A stretch of DNA of 64,000 bases from Tardiphaga sp. P9-11 (lineage in GTDB: Bacteria > Pseudomonadota > Alphaproteobacteria > Rhizobiales > Xanthobacteraceae), in NCBI RefSeq assembly GCF_008329525.1, contig NZ_NPKQ01000004.1, forward strand, positions 1 to 64,000, given 5' to 3'. Both the position numbers and the translations under genes were made by a program. This document shows positions 11,206 through 27,529 of the stretch, one piece after another. The notes beneath the pieces were generated by a model. The model ran no database searches and had not been told where the DNA came from. It saw only the letters and a program-made list of their open reading frames with translations. How positions within the stretch are numbered: position 1 is the stretch's first letter; each line of letters opens with the position of its first letter.

Positions 11206-11843
11206 GCTTGTTTAAGAACTCGATGTTGGCGCTGGTCGCCGGCGGCCTCGCGGCGGGTCTCCTCGCATTCGCGGAGCCGGGCTTCCAGGAGGCCGATGCA
11301 GCGGTCAGCAATCCGACCAAGCTGCAGTCGGTCTCGGCCTTCGCCAAAATCAAGAACAAGAACGAGCGCGCGGTGGCGCTGTTCACCGAGGCCGGCAAGG
11401 TCGTCCAGTCGCCACGTTGCATGAACTGCCATCCGGCGACCGAACGTCCGACCCAGACCGACCGTATGCGGCCGCATATTCCGTTGGTCGTGCGCGGCGA
11501 GGGCGGTGTCGGCGCCGCCGGTGGTCTTGCTTGCGCGACCTGCCACCACGAGAACAACTTCGATGCCGCCAACGTCCCCGGCAATCCGAAATGGGCTCTG
11601 GCTCCGGCCGAGATGGCCTGGCAGGGCAAGACGCTTGGCCAGATCTGCACCCAGATCAAGGACAAGGAACGCAACGGCGGCAAGGACATGGCCGCGCTTG
11701 TGAAGCACATGGCCGAAGACGAGCTGGTCGGCTGGGGCTGGCATCCCGGCGGCAATCGCGCCCCGGCGCCAGGCACCCAGAAGCAGTTCGGTGAGCTGAT
11801 CAAGGCCTGGGCCGATGCGGGAGCGGCCTGCCCGAAGGGGTGA
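11202..11843 (+). CDS. Periplasmic dihaem c-type cytochrome subunit of the molybdenum hydroxylase
   Basis: Predicted electron acceptor of the two preceding subunits, passing electrons to the respiratory chain. ATG 11202 overlaps the previous stop by 4 nt (ATGA). The 213-residue protein begins with a signal peptide (hydrophobic core about 8-24, ADA cleavage near 33) and has two haem-binding CXXCH motifs, CMNCH (73-77) and CATCH (111-115). Met residues that could be axial ligands follow (for example AEMAW and DMAAL). Many periplasmic IorAB-type enzymes have a partner cytochrome, which supports this role; the exact family is not one I can name with certainty. A terminator follows at once, so the operon ends here. 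Confidence 0.85.
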   Translation: MSLFKNSMLALVAGGLAAGLLAFAEPGFQEADAAVSNPTKLQSVSAFAKIKNKNERAVALFTEAGKVVQSPRCMNCHPATERPTQTDRMRPHIPLVVRGEGGVGAAGGLACATCHHENNFDAANVPGNPKWALAPAEMAWQGKTLGQICTQIKDKERNGGKDMAALVKHMAEDELVGWGWHPGGNRAPAPGTQKQFGELIKAWADAGAACPKG

Positions 11844-11853
11844 TATATACGGG

Positions 11854-11884
11854 AAGTGGAGCCGGCTTGGCCGGTTCCACTTTT
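11854..11884 (+). terminator. Intrinsic terminator after the molybdenum hydroxylase operon
   Basis: A 12-bp stem (11854-11865 with 11871-11882, one G.T pair) with a five-base loop is followed by a short T run (TTTT at 11881-11884). It lies 10 nt after the cytochrome stop. Confidence 0.85.
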
Positions 11885-12392
11885 GTGCTCTGGGTGCCCT
11901 GAACGGCTCCCTTGCAGAAAAGATGCCACATCGGCATTTCGCGCTTGGCAACACGAAAAAGACTCGTTAAACAACCGTTTCCGGGCGTGCTGGCTGGTAG
12001 CTGGCGCGTCTGTGTTCGCATTCCGATAACCCACATCGCAGGAGACTTTTCCTTTCAGGCTATCCATACGGATCGCTCGAAGGGGACAGGAAGCGCGACG
12101 CGGATTTAAGGGAAGCGGGCAGGGGTCACCAATAGGCCGGATGATGGCTTGTCGATGATCCTGAATCCTGTCCAAGACTGCTGGCGCCTTAGATAAACGC
12201 AAGTTTCATCAACGGCTTAATCGTAAAACTTGATGCAGCCAGCATAGACGGGTGAAGACTGGATTTCGCCAATGTCGTTTTGTGCGACATGACGCGTATT
12301 TGGTTCGAACCTCGACACCCCGCGCCAACGCTGGTTCGCCAGGAAGGTTCGGGAGGGCAGGCTATCATATCGTCTCGCCCGACGTGTCTTTG
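11885..12392. other. Long non-coding stretch before the rplJ leader
   Basis: About 500 nt with no convincing gene; short open frames here have no ribosome site or recognisable product. It must hold the promoter of rplJL-rpoBC, because the upstream operon is terminated at 11884. I could not pick one convincing -35/-10 pair (TTGGCA-N16-TTAAAC near 11944 is weak). Confidence 0.6.
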
Positions 12393-12484
12393 GACCCGGT
12401 CTCTTTAAAGGGCCGGTGTCTTGAGGTCAGGTTCAGGTGGGGCGGTGGGTGTAACCCGGCGGTCCTATCTCGATAGAGGCCGCC
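12393..12484 (+). promoter_or_regulatory. Putative ribosomal protein L10 autoregulatory leader
   Basis: Three successive hairpins precede rplJ: 12393-12420 (GACCCGG with CCGGTGTC, one bulge), 12447-12457 (GGGT with ACCC) and 12458-12484 (GGCGG with CCGCC, plus TATC with GATA). The last ends 4 nt before the rplJ ribosome site (GGAGAG at 12489-12494). Position and form fit the mRNA element by which the L10-L12 complex represses its own operon in many bacteria. I have not matched it to a covariance model. Confidence 0.4.
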
Positions 12485-12502
12485 AACCGGAGAGAGCTTG
12501 CT

Positions 12503-13021
12503 GTGGAAAGAGCGGCTAAAAAGGACGCGGTCGAAGCGCTGAACGGGGTCTTTAAGACCACCAGCGTCGCGGTCGTCGCCCATTATTCCGGCCTCACCGT
12601 TGCCCAGATGCAGAATCTGCGTTCGCAGATGAAGCTGGCCGGCGCGTCGGTGAAGGTCTCGAAGAACCGTCTCGCCAAAATTGCTCTTGAAGGCACGGAT
12701 GTTGCTGCCATCGGTTCCCTGTTGAAGGGCCCGACTGTGATCGCCACTTCGGACGATCCGGTAGCTGCACCGAAGGTTGCCGTCGAATTTGCCAAGGCGA
12801 ACGAGAAGTTCGTCATTCTTGGCGGCTCGATGGGCACAACCGTCCTGAACGTTGACAGCGTCAAGGCCTTGGCCGCGCTGCCCTCGCTCGACGAACTGCG
12901 CGCGAAGATCCTCGGCCTCCTTGTGGCGCCGGCGACCAAGATCGCTCAGCTCTCGACAGCTCCCGCGGCGAAGCTCGCGCGTGTTGTTCAGGCCTATGCC
13001 TCAAAGAGCGAAGCGGCCTGA
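12503..13021 (+). CDS. rplJ: 50S ribosomal protein L10
   Basis: Stalk base protein that anchors the L7/L12 dimers to 23S rRNA. The 172-residue protein starts at GTG 12503, which is the only in-frame start with a good ribosome site (GGAGAG 8 nt upstream) and gives the standard N-terminus with the KNRLAKIAL rRNA-binding segment (about 54-62). The C-terminal helix (residues about 140-172) is the L12-binding part. rplL follows after 54 nt. L10 with L12 is the usual repressor of this operon. Confidence 0.98.
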   Translation: MERAAKKDAVEALNGVFKTTSVAVVAHYSGLTVAQMQNLRSQMKLAGASVKVSKNRLAKIALEGTDVAAIGSLLKGPTVIATSDDPVAAPKVAVEFAKANEKFVILGGSMGTTVLNVDSVKALAALPSLDELRAKILGLLVAPATKIAQLSTAPAAKLARVVQAYASKSEAA

Positions 13022-13075
13022 CGCCCTTCGCATTCAAACCCTGGTTCGAACCAAATACGCTTAAGGATATAGACA

Positions 13076-13453
13076 ATGGCTGACCTACAGAAAATCGTTG
13101 ACGATCTCTCGAGCCTGACCGTGCTCGAAGCTGCCGACCTCGCCAAGATGCTCGAAGAAAAGTGGGGCGTTTCGGCTGCTGCTGCTGTTGCAGTTGCTGG
13201 TCCGGCTGCTGGTGGCGGCGGTGCCGCTGCTGCTGAAGAAAAGACCGAGTTCACTGTCGTTCTGGCTGGTGCCGGCGACAAGAAGATCGAAGTCATCAAG
13301 GAAGTCCGTGCGATCACGGGTCTTGGCCTCAAGGAAGCCAAGGACCTGGTCGAAGGCGCGCCGAAGCCCGTCAAGGAAGGCGTTTCCAAGGACGAAGCCG
13401 AGAAGATCAAGGGTCAGCTCGAGAAGGCTGGCGCGAAGGTCGAACTCAAGTAA
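13076..13453 (+). CDS. rplL: 50S ribosomal protein L7/L12
   Basis: Multicopy stalk protein that recruits translational GTPases. The 125 residues show the classic three parts: an N-terminal dimerisation domain (1 to about 33), an Ala/Gly-rich flexible hinge (about 34-55) and the globular C-terminal domain with [16 protein letters not shown] (about 82-97), which binds EF-Tu and EF-G. The stop is followed by a 431-nt gap with a large hairpin before rpoB. Confidence 0.99.
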   Translation: MADLQKIVDDLSSLTVLEAADLAKMLEEKWGVSAAAAVAVAGPAAGGGGAAAAEEKTEFTVVLAGAGDKKIEVIKEVRAITGLGLKEAKDLVEGAPKPVKEGVSKDEAEKIKGQLEKAGAKVELK

Positions 13454-13463
13454 GACCCTTTAT

Positions 13464-13512
13464 GGGTTCCATCTGGAGGGCGGCCATTTGGTCGCCCTCT
13501 GGGCCGGAACCC
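13464..13512 (+). other. Large hairpin in the rplL-rpoB gap
   Basis: Outer arms GGGTTCC (13464-13470) and GGAACCC (13506-13512) enclose inner arms GAGGGCG and CGCCCTC around a ten-base loop. There is no T run, so it is not a canonical terminator. It begins 10 nt after the rplL stop. In E. coli the same junction has an attenuator and an RNase III site, so an attenuation or processing role is a reasonable inference. Confidence 0.55.
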
Positions 13513-13884
13513 GATGGACTACACAGGAATGTGTGGGGATGCGCTGGGAACCACCCTCGAATCTCCATGATTGCCATCCCATATCGGGACGGCAGCACGA
13601 AAAACACGGTCTGACAGCGGAGACGGCGACGTTTCCGGTTAAGCCGTTGGGAGATGGGCAATTTTCGGGCTTTTCGGTCCGTAGCTAGACGGTTTGGACG
13701 GGCGGGATGCAGTCGGGCATCGCGCACGTCGTTTTGCGTTCTGCGATTCAAATGCTCGGGAGAGGGATTTTGTTCCTCACATTGGGCGCTGAATTTGGAA
13801 CGTTCTTGGAAATTCAACCCGGAGGCGATGGCAGTCGCGCTCTGGAAGGTTCGCCCCTTTCGGGCGACGCAATGAGAGGCCACG
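13513..13884. other. Remainder of the rplL-rpoB gap, no gene seen
   Basis: About 370 nt without a supported gene. Open frames here (for example the plus-strand extension of the rplL alternative frame) have no family resemblance or ribosome site. It could hold a secondary rpoB promoter, but no strong -35/-10 pair was found. The rpoB ribosome site (GAGAGG) lies at its end. Confidence 0.5.
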
Positions 13885-18000
<4,116 letters not shown>

Positions 18001-18011
18001 AAACAAGCGTT

Positions 18012-18035
18012 ACGCCCGGCCTGATGGCCGGGCGT
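18012..18035 (+). other. Perfect hairpin between rpoB and rpoC
   Basis: Perfect 10-bp GC-rich stem (18012-18021 with 18026-18035) with a TGAT tetraloop, starting 11 nt after the rpoB stop. No T run follows, so polymerase should read through. It could protect or separate the two messages. Confidence 0.6.
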
Positions 18036-18125
18036 CCGCACCCAGCCGGGACGTGGGGCAGGGTGTGCGGCTCTAAAGAATTTCGAATTTGCTGCTGATG
18101 GCGATCGGCACGCGAGGAGAAGACG

Positions 18126-22325
<4,200 letters not shown>

Positions 22326-22356
22326 TCGGTCACTGCAGATCACATCAATGCCATGG

Positions 22357-22383
22357 AAAAGGCCGGCGAAAGCCGGCCTTTTT
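22357..22383 (+). terminator. Intrinsic terminator of the rplJL-rpoBC operon
   Basis: GGCCGGC and GCCGGCC close a GAAA tetraloop (22368-22371). The stem is extended by AAAA pairing with the terminal TTTTT run (22379-22383), which makes it able to act in both directions. Confidence 0.95.
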
Positions 22384-22583
22384 CGCGTCTGACGTGTGTT
22401 GCGGCGCACTACATGCTTTTGTTCATCTTTCCTTCAGCTGAAAAATGTTTTCACTTGGAGGGGGTTAGCGCGAGTCGACGGGCCAGCCTTGCAGCGTCAG
22501 CGAATTCCGCTTTGGCTGGGAATACGTTACATCGACCGTTGCCGGATATTGCCGCCGGCAAACACGACGCGTGAAAGAAACCT

Positions 22584-24638
22584 ATGCTTGATCTTGCAAT
22601 TGTTGGTGGTGGTCCAGGCGGCCTGATGAGTGCCTGGTATCTCAAGAAGAAGCTCGGCGATCTCTGTCGTGTCACCATCTACGAGGCGTCCGACCGCGTC
22701 GGCGGCAAGATTCTCACGCGCAAGTTCGATACAGCGCCCGCCATGTACGAAGCTGGCGTTGCGGAAATCTACGATTACTCGATGACAGGGCCGGATCCGC
22801 TGCGCGAACTGATCCAGCATTTCGGCCTGCAGACGATTCCGATGGATGCCGAGCAGGTGCAGCTGGACGGCGAGCTGCTCAACGACGTGCCGGGCATGCG
22901 CAAGAAATACGGCGCCAAGACCGCAGCCGCCATCGAAGCTTTCCGCAAGAAGTGCGCGAGCATGGTGTCGCCGATCGAATATTACGAAGGCGTCGGTTCG
23001 CACGACAACGAACACCCCTGGGCATGGATAAATGCCGAGGAGCTGCTTGATAAGGAAGTCAGCGATCCCACCGCCAAGCGCTTCCTGAAGGTGATGGCAC
23101 GCTCCGACATCGCGACCGAGACGCACAACACCAACGGCCTCAATGCGCTGAAGAACTTCGTGATGGATGTCGATGGCTATATCGGCCTCTATTCGATCCA
23201 GAACGGCAACGAGCAGCTGATCTCCTGCCTGCAGTCGGAAGTCGATGCCGACATCCGGCTGAATCACCGTGTGCTCAAGGTAGGCAAGACCGAGCAAGGC
23301 CGTTATCAGCTCGACATGATGAACGGCAAGGGGTCGGATACCCGCGACTTCGATCTCGTGGTGATGTGCCTGCCGCATTCGTGGCTGGCGACCATGCGCT
23401 GGGACGGCGAGCAACTGCGCAAATCGATGGTCAAGCATGTCGCTTACTTCGACCGCCCGGCGCACTATCTGCGCATCTCGCTGCTGTTCGATACGCCGTT
23501 CTGGGGCGATCAGATTCCCGGCGCCTGGTTCATGTCGGAAGCTTTCGGTGGCTGCTGTGTCTATAACGAGGGCGCGCGTCACGATGTCGGCAAGCACGGT
23601 GTGCTAAACTGGCTGGTGCCAGGCTCCGACGCGCTGGCCTTTGCCAATCTCACAGATGATGAGTTGATCGATGCCGCGCTGAAGTCGTTGCCAGCCTCGT
23701 TTGGCGATGCGCGTGCGCATCTACTGGAAGGCAAGATTCATCGCTGGCTCTCGTCGGTCAACGCGATCCCCGGCGGCATGCCGGTGCGCGACGTGATGAC
23801 CAATCACCGGCCGGAGCCGAAGGATCATCCGGGCCTCGTCGTAGTCGGCGATTATCTGTTCGACTCGACGCTGAACGGTCTGCTCGACTCCTCCGATGCC
23901 GCCACCGACATTATCCTCACCGAGATGATGCGCCTGCGTCGTGTGCAGGGTCAGAATGGTACGACGATCTCCGACAAGATCGATCGCGACTATTTCCAAA
24001 ACTATCGCGGTATCGGTCCCTACAACGAGGTCTGGAGCCAGTTCACCGACCCTGCGTATCTGACAAATCTCATCAAGATCGTCTGGGGCCGCGCCAAGGG
24101 CTACAAGCTGCTGGTCGCCGGCTCGGCATCAGGCGAACTGGTCGGCGCGCTGCGCGCCAGGGGCATCGATGCCTGGGGTGTCGAGAACAACAAGGCGATC
24201 CACGGCAAGACGCCAAAGGCGCTGCAGAAGTACAACAAGCTCGGCTCGATCACCGATCTGCCGTTCAAGGCCGGGCAGTTCGATTTCGTGTTCGAGACCA
24301 GCTTGTGCCACGTCAGCGACAAGCAGGTGGTGACCGCCGTGCAGGAGCTCAACCGCGTCGTGAAGACCGGCCTCGTCTTCGGTTCGGTCACATCGGACAT
24401 GGCGCCGGCGGTGATCGATCGCTACGACCTGCTGCGCGGCGTCAAGAAGCTCGGCACCTGGTGGGAGTGGTCGGAACTGTTCTTCGGCAACGGTTTCGAC
24501 CTGTCGATGCATCGCCGTGACTGCACCGAAGCAGTGTGGGAAGCGACATTGGCTGCCGGCAAGGGGCCGGGCCACTGGTATGCCGACGCGGACAGCCTGC
24601 GTTACTCGTTCTTCGACAAGGTCGATGCCGAGGATTGA
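22584..24638 (+). CDS. FAD-dependent amine-oxidase-like oxidoreductase fused to a SAM-methyltransferase-like domain
   Basis: An unusual 684-residue two-domain protein. Residues 1 to about 450 are a flavin amine-oxidase/protoporphyrinogen-oxidase-type oxidoreductase: dinucleotide motif GGGPGG (8-13), the acidic ribose-binding residue in IYEASDRVGGK (Glu34), and the C-terminal FAD contact region VVVGDYLFDSTLNGLLDS (419-436). Residues about 490-684 resemble a class I methyltransferase: a motif-I-like LVAGSASGELVGAL (510-523), an acidic residue ending the next strand (Glu534) and a motif-II-like segment LPFKAGQFDFVF (559-570). Motif I lacks the usual Asp/Glu-x-Gly-x-Gly spacing, so methyl transfer is uncertain. 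The substrate is unknown. It sits alone between the rpoC terminator and an ABC exporter that starts 125 nt later. Confidence 0.8.
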   Translation: MLDLAIVGGGPGGLMSAWYLKKKLGDLCRVTIYEASDRVGGKILTRKFDTAPAMYEAGVAEIYDYSMTGPDPLRELIQHFGLQTIPMDAEQVQLDGELLNDVPGMRKKYGAKTAAAIEAFRKKCASMVSPIEYYEGVGSHDNEHPWAWINAEELLDKEVSDPTAKRFLKVMARSDIATETHNTNGLNALKNFVMDVDGYIGLYSIQNGNEQLISCLQSEVDADIRLNHRVLKVGKTEQGRYQLDMMNGKGSDTRDFDLVVMCLPHSWLATMRWDGEQLRKSMVKHVAYFDRPAHYLRISLLFDTPFWGDQIPGAWFMSEAFGGCCVYNEGARHDVGKHGVLNWLVPGSDALAFANLTDDELIDAALKSLPASFGDARAHLLEGKIHRWLSSVNAIPGGMPVRDVMTNHRPEPKDHPGLVVVGDYLFDSTLNGLLDSSDAATDIILTEMMRLRRVQGQNGTTISDKIDRDYFQNYRGIGPYNEVWSQFTDPAYLTNLIKIVWGRAKGYKLLVAGSASGELVGALRARGIDAWGVENNKAIHGKTPKALQKYNKLGSITDLPFKAGQFDFVFETSLCHVSDKQVVTAVQELNRVVKTGLVFGSVTSDMAPAVIDRYDLLRGVKKLGTWWEWSELFFGNGFDLSMHRRDCTEAVWEATLAAGKGPGHWYADADSLRYSFFDKVDAED

Positions 24639-24763
24639 TCTTTGGCATCCGCCTTCGGTTGCTTTGCCGAGGACATTCTGATCGCATAGGATCATTGCCG
24701 TGGCTGTACGGGCCGCTTCATTGATTCTTGCGGTCGAAGGACCGTGCAGCAACGGTTCGTTCC

Positions 24764-26797
24764 ATGGCGTCGAAGCCACCTCCAAAGCCTCCATCTGACG
24801 ACAAGAACGCGGCCGAGCCGGTCACGCCGCTCGATGACAAGTTTGCGCTCCCGGTCGGCGCTGCCGCTGCTTCGGTTCCCAGCACGAAACCGCCGGCTGT
24901 CGACAAGACGGCAAAAGCCAAGCCTGCCGTCCATGATGACGACGATGAGGATGAAGACGAGGACGAACTCGACGACGATGATGACGAGGAACTGGTCGTC
25001 TTTACCGCGCGCGAGGCCGCTGGCGCCTTCGGGACGGTCTATCGTTTCACGCGGCCATTGCTCGGCAGGTATCGCAAACTGCTTGGCTTCGTTGGCTTCG
25101 GCGTTCTGGTCGAGACGCTGTTCAACGTCATCATGCCGCTCAGCCTCAAATATCTGATCGACGACGCGCTCGGCGAGGAAGATTTCGACGCGCTGTTCAA
25201 GATCCTGTCGGTCTTGGCCGTCGCCGGTATTGTCACGTCGATCGTCGCGATCTGGTATGAGCGTTGGGACGCCAAACTGGCAGCCTCGGTCATCACGGAT
25301 GTTCGCTCGCGTCTATTCGATCACGTGCAGGATCTGCCGTCGGCCTATTTCGCCCGCACTAAGCGCGGCGAAATCCTGTCCCGTTTCTCGATCGATCTGT
25401 CGTCTTTCGAGACGGCGATCAAGAGCTTCGCCAACAGTGCATTATTGCCGTTCCTTGAACTGATCGCCGGCATCGTGCTGATGCTGTATCTGAACTGGCA
25501 GCTGGCTGCCGTCGCACTACTGGTGTTCCCGATCACGCTGATTGGCCCCCGCATTCTGACGCCGAAGGCGGTGCAGGCCAATTACGACCAGAAGCTCAGC
25601 GAAGCTTCAGTACTCGGCATGGTGCAGGAAAACATCGCCGCACAGGCGGTGATCAAGGCTTTCAGCCTGCAGCGCCGCACCATGGGCTGGTTCCGGCTAC
25701 GCAACAACGAAACGCGCGACAGGATCGCGGCGGCGACCTTCCTGTCGACCATGGTCGAGCGCTCGGTCACCGTTTCGGTGCTGCTGCTGCATTTGGTGGT
25801 ACTGGCGATCGGCGCCTATCTCGCCACCAAGGGCCAGATTACTGTCGGCACTTTCGTGACGTTCGAAAGCGCGTTCTGGGAGGTGTCCTACAACATCGCC
25901 CATGTGATGCATTTCATCCCGGTGTCGATCCAGGCAGCAGCAGCCGTGCGGCACATGGAAGAGATGCTCGACGAGCCCACTCGCGGCGCCGACAAGCCCG
26001 GTGCGCCGGAGCTGCCGCGCATCGTCAACGACATCACGTTCGACCGCGTCTCGTTCAAGTATGAGAACAGCCGGCAGCCGGTGCTCGACAATCTCAGCCT
26101 CAAGATCAATGTCGGCAAGACCGTCGCCATTGTCGGCCCGTCGGGTTCCGGAAAGAGCACGCTGCTCAACCTGATCCTGCGGCTCTATGTGCCGGACGAG
26201 GGCAGGGTGTCCATCGACGGCGTCGATATCCGCAAGGTCACGCGCGAATCTCTGCGCGGACACATGGCCGTGGTGTTCCAGGAGAACATGCTGTTCAACA
26301 TGTCGATCCGCGAGAACATCCGGCTCGGCAAGGAGGGCGCGACCGACGAGGAAGTCGAGCAGGCAGCGCGAAAAGCCGAGATACATCGCTACATCATGAG
26401 CCTGCCGGACAAATACGACACCCAGGTCGGCGAACGCGGCGATACGCTCTCTGGCGGCCAGCGCCAGCGCATCGCCATTGCGCGGGCCGTCGTCCGCAAT
26501 CCGTCGGTGCTGCTGTTGGACGAAGCGACGTCGGCCCTCGACCAGACGACAGAGGCGGCGCTCAACAAGACGCTCTTCAAACTCGCCAAGGGCCGCACCT
26601 TGATTTCGTCGACTCACCGACTGGCGGCCGTGGTGGATATGGACGAAATCATCGTCATCAATGGCGGCAAGGCGATCGAGCGCGGCTCGCACAAGGAGCT
26701 GCTGGCGCTGAACGGTACCTATCGCCAGCTCTGGGACGACCAGCGGCACAGGTCATCTGCCGGCGATGATGATGACGAGGATGACGACGACGAGTGA
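24764..26797 (+). CDS. ABC exporter, fused membrane and ATPase domains, acidic termini
   Basis: A 677-residue half-transporter, expected to work as a dimer and export a lipid, peptide or small molecule. ATG 24764 is chosen over TTG 24728 (12 codons longer); neither has a strong ribosome site. After a Pro/Lys-rich N-terminus and an Asp/Glu run (about 58-76) comes a six-helix type-1 exporter domain (about 98-405). The ATPase has Walker A GPSGSGKST (458-466), Q-loop Gln506, signature LSGGQ (562-566), Walker B LLLDEA (583-588) and H-loop His618. The C-terminus ends in a second acidic run (667-677). The oxidoreductase-methyltransferase gene lies just upstream in the same direction. The tetR gene converges from the other side, 25 nt away. 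Confidence 0.93.
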   Translation: MASKPPPKPPSDDKNAAEPVTPLDDKFALPVGAAAASVPSTKPPAVDKTAKAKPAVHDDDDEDEDEDELDDDDDEELVVFTAREAAGAFGTVYRFTRPLLGRYRKLLGFVGFGVLVETLFNVIMPLSLKYLIDDALGEEDFDALFKILSVLAVAGIVTSIVAIWYERWDAKLAASVITDVRSRLFDHVQDLPSAYFARTKRGEILSRFSIDLSSFETAIKSFANSALLPFLELIAGIVLMLYLNWQLAAVALLVFPITLIGPRILTPKAVQANYDQKLSEASVLGMVQENIAAQAVIKAFSLQRRTMGWFRLRNNETRDRIAAATFLSTMVERSVTVSVLLLHLVVLAIGAYLATKGQITVGTFVTFESAFWEVSYNIAHVMHFIPVSIQAAAAVRHMEEMLDEPTRGADKPGAPELPRIVNDITFDRVSFKYENSRQPVLDNLSLKINVGKTVAIVGPSGSGKSTLLNLILRLYVPDEGRVSIDGVDIRKVTRESLRGHMAVVFQENMLFNMSIRENIRLGKEGATDEEVEQAARKAEIHRYIMSLPDKYDTQVGERGDTLSGGQRQRIAIARAVVRNPSVLLLDEATSALDQTTEAALNKTLFKLAKGRTLISSTHRLAAVVDMDEIIVINGGKAIERGSHKELLALNGTYRQLWDDQRHRSSAGDDDDEDDDDE

Positions 26798-26822
26798 GCG
26801 CATCTGAGGATGTGTGAGGCGG

Positions 26823-27419
26823 TCATCCCGCCGTTCGCAGCAAGCCCGCCGCGAGCTGGCGGAAAGCCTCGACAGCTTTCGTAAGGACTGCGTGGGGATC
26901 GTCGGCGGCAGCGATCCAGAGGGCGGCGTTGAGCGCCGTGCCATTGATCAGACGGGCCGCCGCTTCGGCATCGACGGGCTTGACCGTTCCATTGTCGATC
27001 AGCCGCTGGATCGCCTGTGTCGTGGTGCGCAGACACGCCGTCTGGTTCGGCCATTGTGAGGGATCGCCAAGTACGGCGGGGCCGTCCAGCAGCATGATGC
27101 GCTGGATCTCCGGCTCGAGAGACATTTTGATATAGGCGACGCCTTCGTTGAGAAAGCCGTCCCATGCGGTGTCAGCCTGACCATGGGCAGCGCGCATGCG
27201 CGCCAGCATTTCCGCGTCAATCTGATCGATGACGGCCTGCAGCAAACCCTTCTTGTCGCCGAAGTTGTGATAGAGCGCGCCGCGCGTGAGGCCGGCTTCG
27301 GCGGTCAGATCGTCCATCGATGCCGCCGCGTAGCCTTTGGCGGCGAAAGCCGTCCGGGCCGCCCGGATGAGCCGGGCCCGGGTCTCTTTCACCATCTCCG
27401 CACGCCGTGTTGCGACCAC
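26823..27419 (-). CDS. TetR-family transcriptional regulator
   Basis: A 198-residue repressor-type protein. The frame is open to 27572, but I favour GTG 27419, which has GGGAG 6 nt upstream and gives the usual TetR length; ATG 27395 is the alternative. The N-terminal helix-turn-helix is clear (MDDLTAEAGL, then TRGALYHNFGDKKGLL). The C-terminal ligand domain resembles TetR_C regulators of efflux or detoxification genes, but the ligand is unknown. It is divergent from the RidA-like gene, and three near-identical palindromes lie in the 110-nt gap between them. This points to control of both itself and the RidA-like gene. Confidence 0.9.
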   Translation of the reverse strand: MVATRRAEMVKETRARLIRAARTAFAAKGYAAASMDDLTAEAGLTRGALYHNFGDKKGLLQAVIDQIDAEMLARMRAAHGQADTAWDGFLNEGVAYIKMSLEPEIQRIMLLDGPAVLGDPSQWPNQTACLRTTTQAIQRLIDNGTVKPVDAEAAARLINGTALNAALWIAAADDPHAVLTKAVEAFRQLAAGLLRTAG

Positions 27420-27439
27420 TGCCGTCTCCCACAAGAAAT

Positions 27440-27504
27440 ATACGCGGCGTATGTATATTGACATACGGGGCGTATGTCTGATTATTTTGACATACGGGGC
27501 GTAT
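27440..27504. promoter_or_regulatory. Three copies of a TetR-type operator palindrome
   Basis: Cores ATACG-N3-CGTAT occur at 27440-27452, 27463-27475 and 27492-27504. The middle copy extends to ACATACG-GGG-CGTATGT. Centre spacings are 23 and 29 nt. The array fills the gap between the divergent tetR and ridA-like genes, as expected for an autoregulated divergent operator. Confidence 0.8.
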
Positions 27505-27529
27505 ATCATCTTTGAACAGGACCGACACC

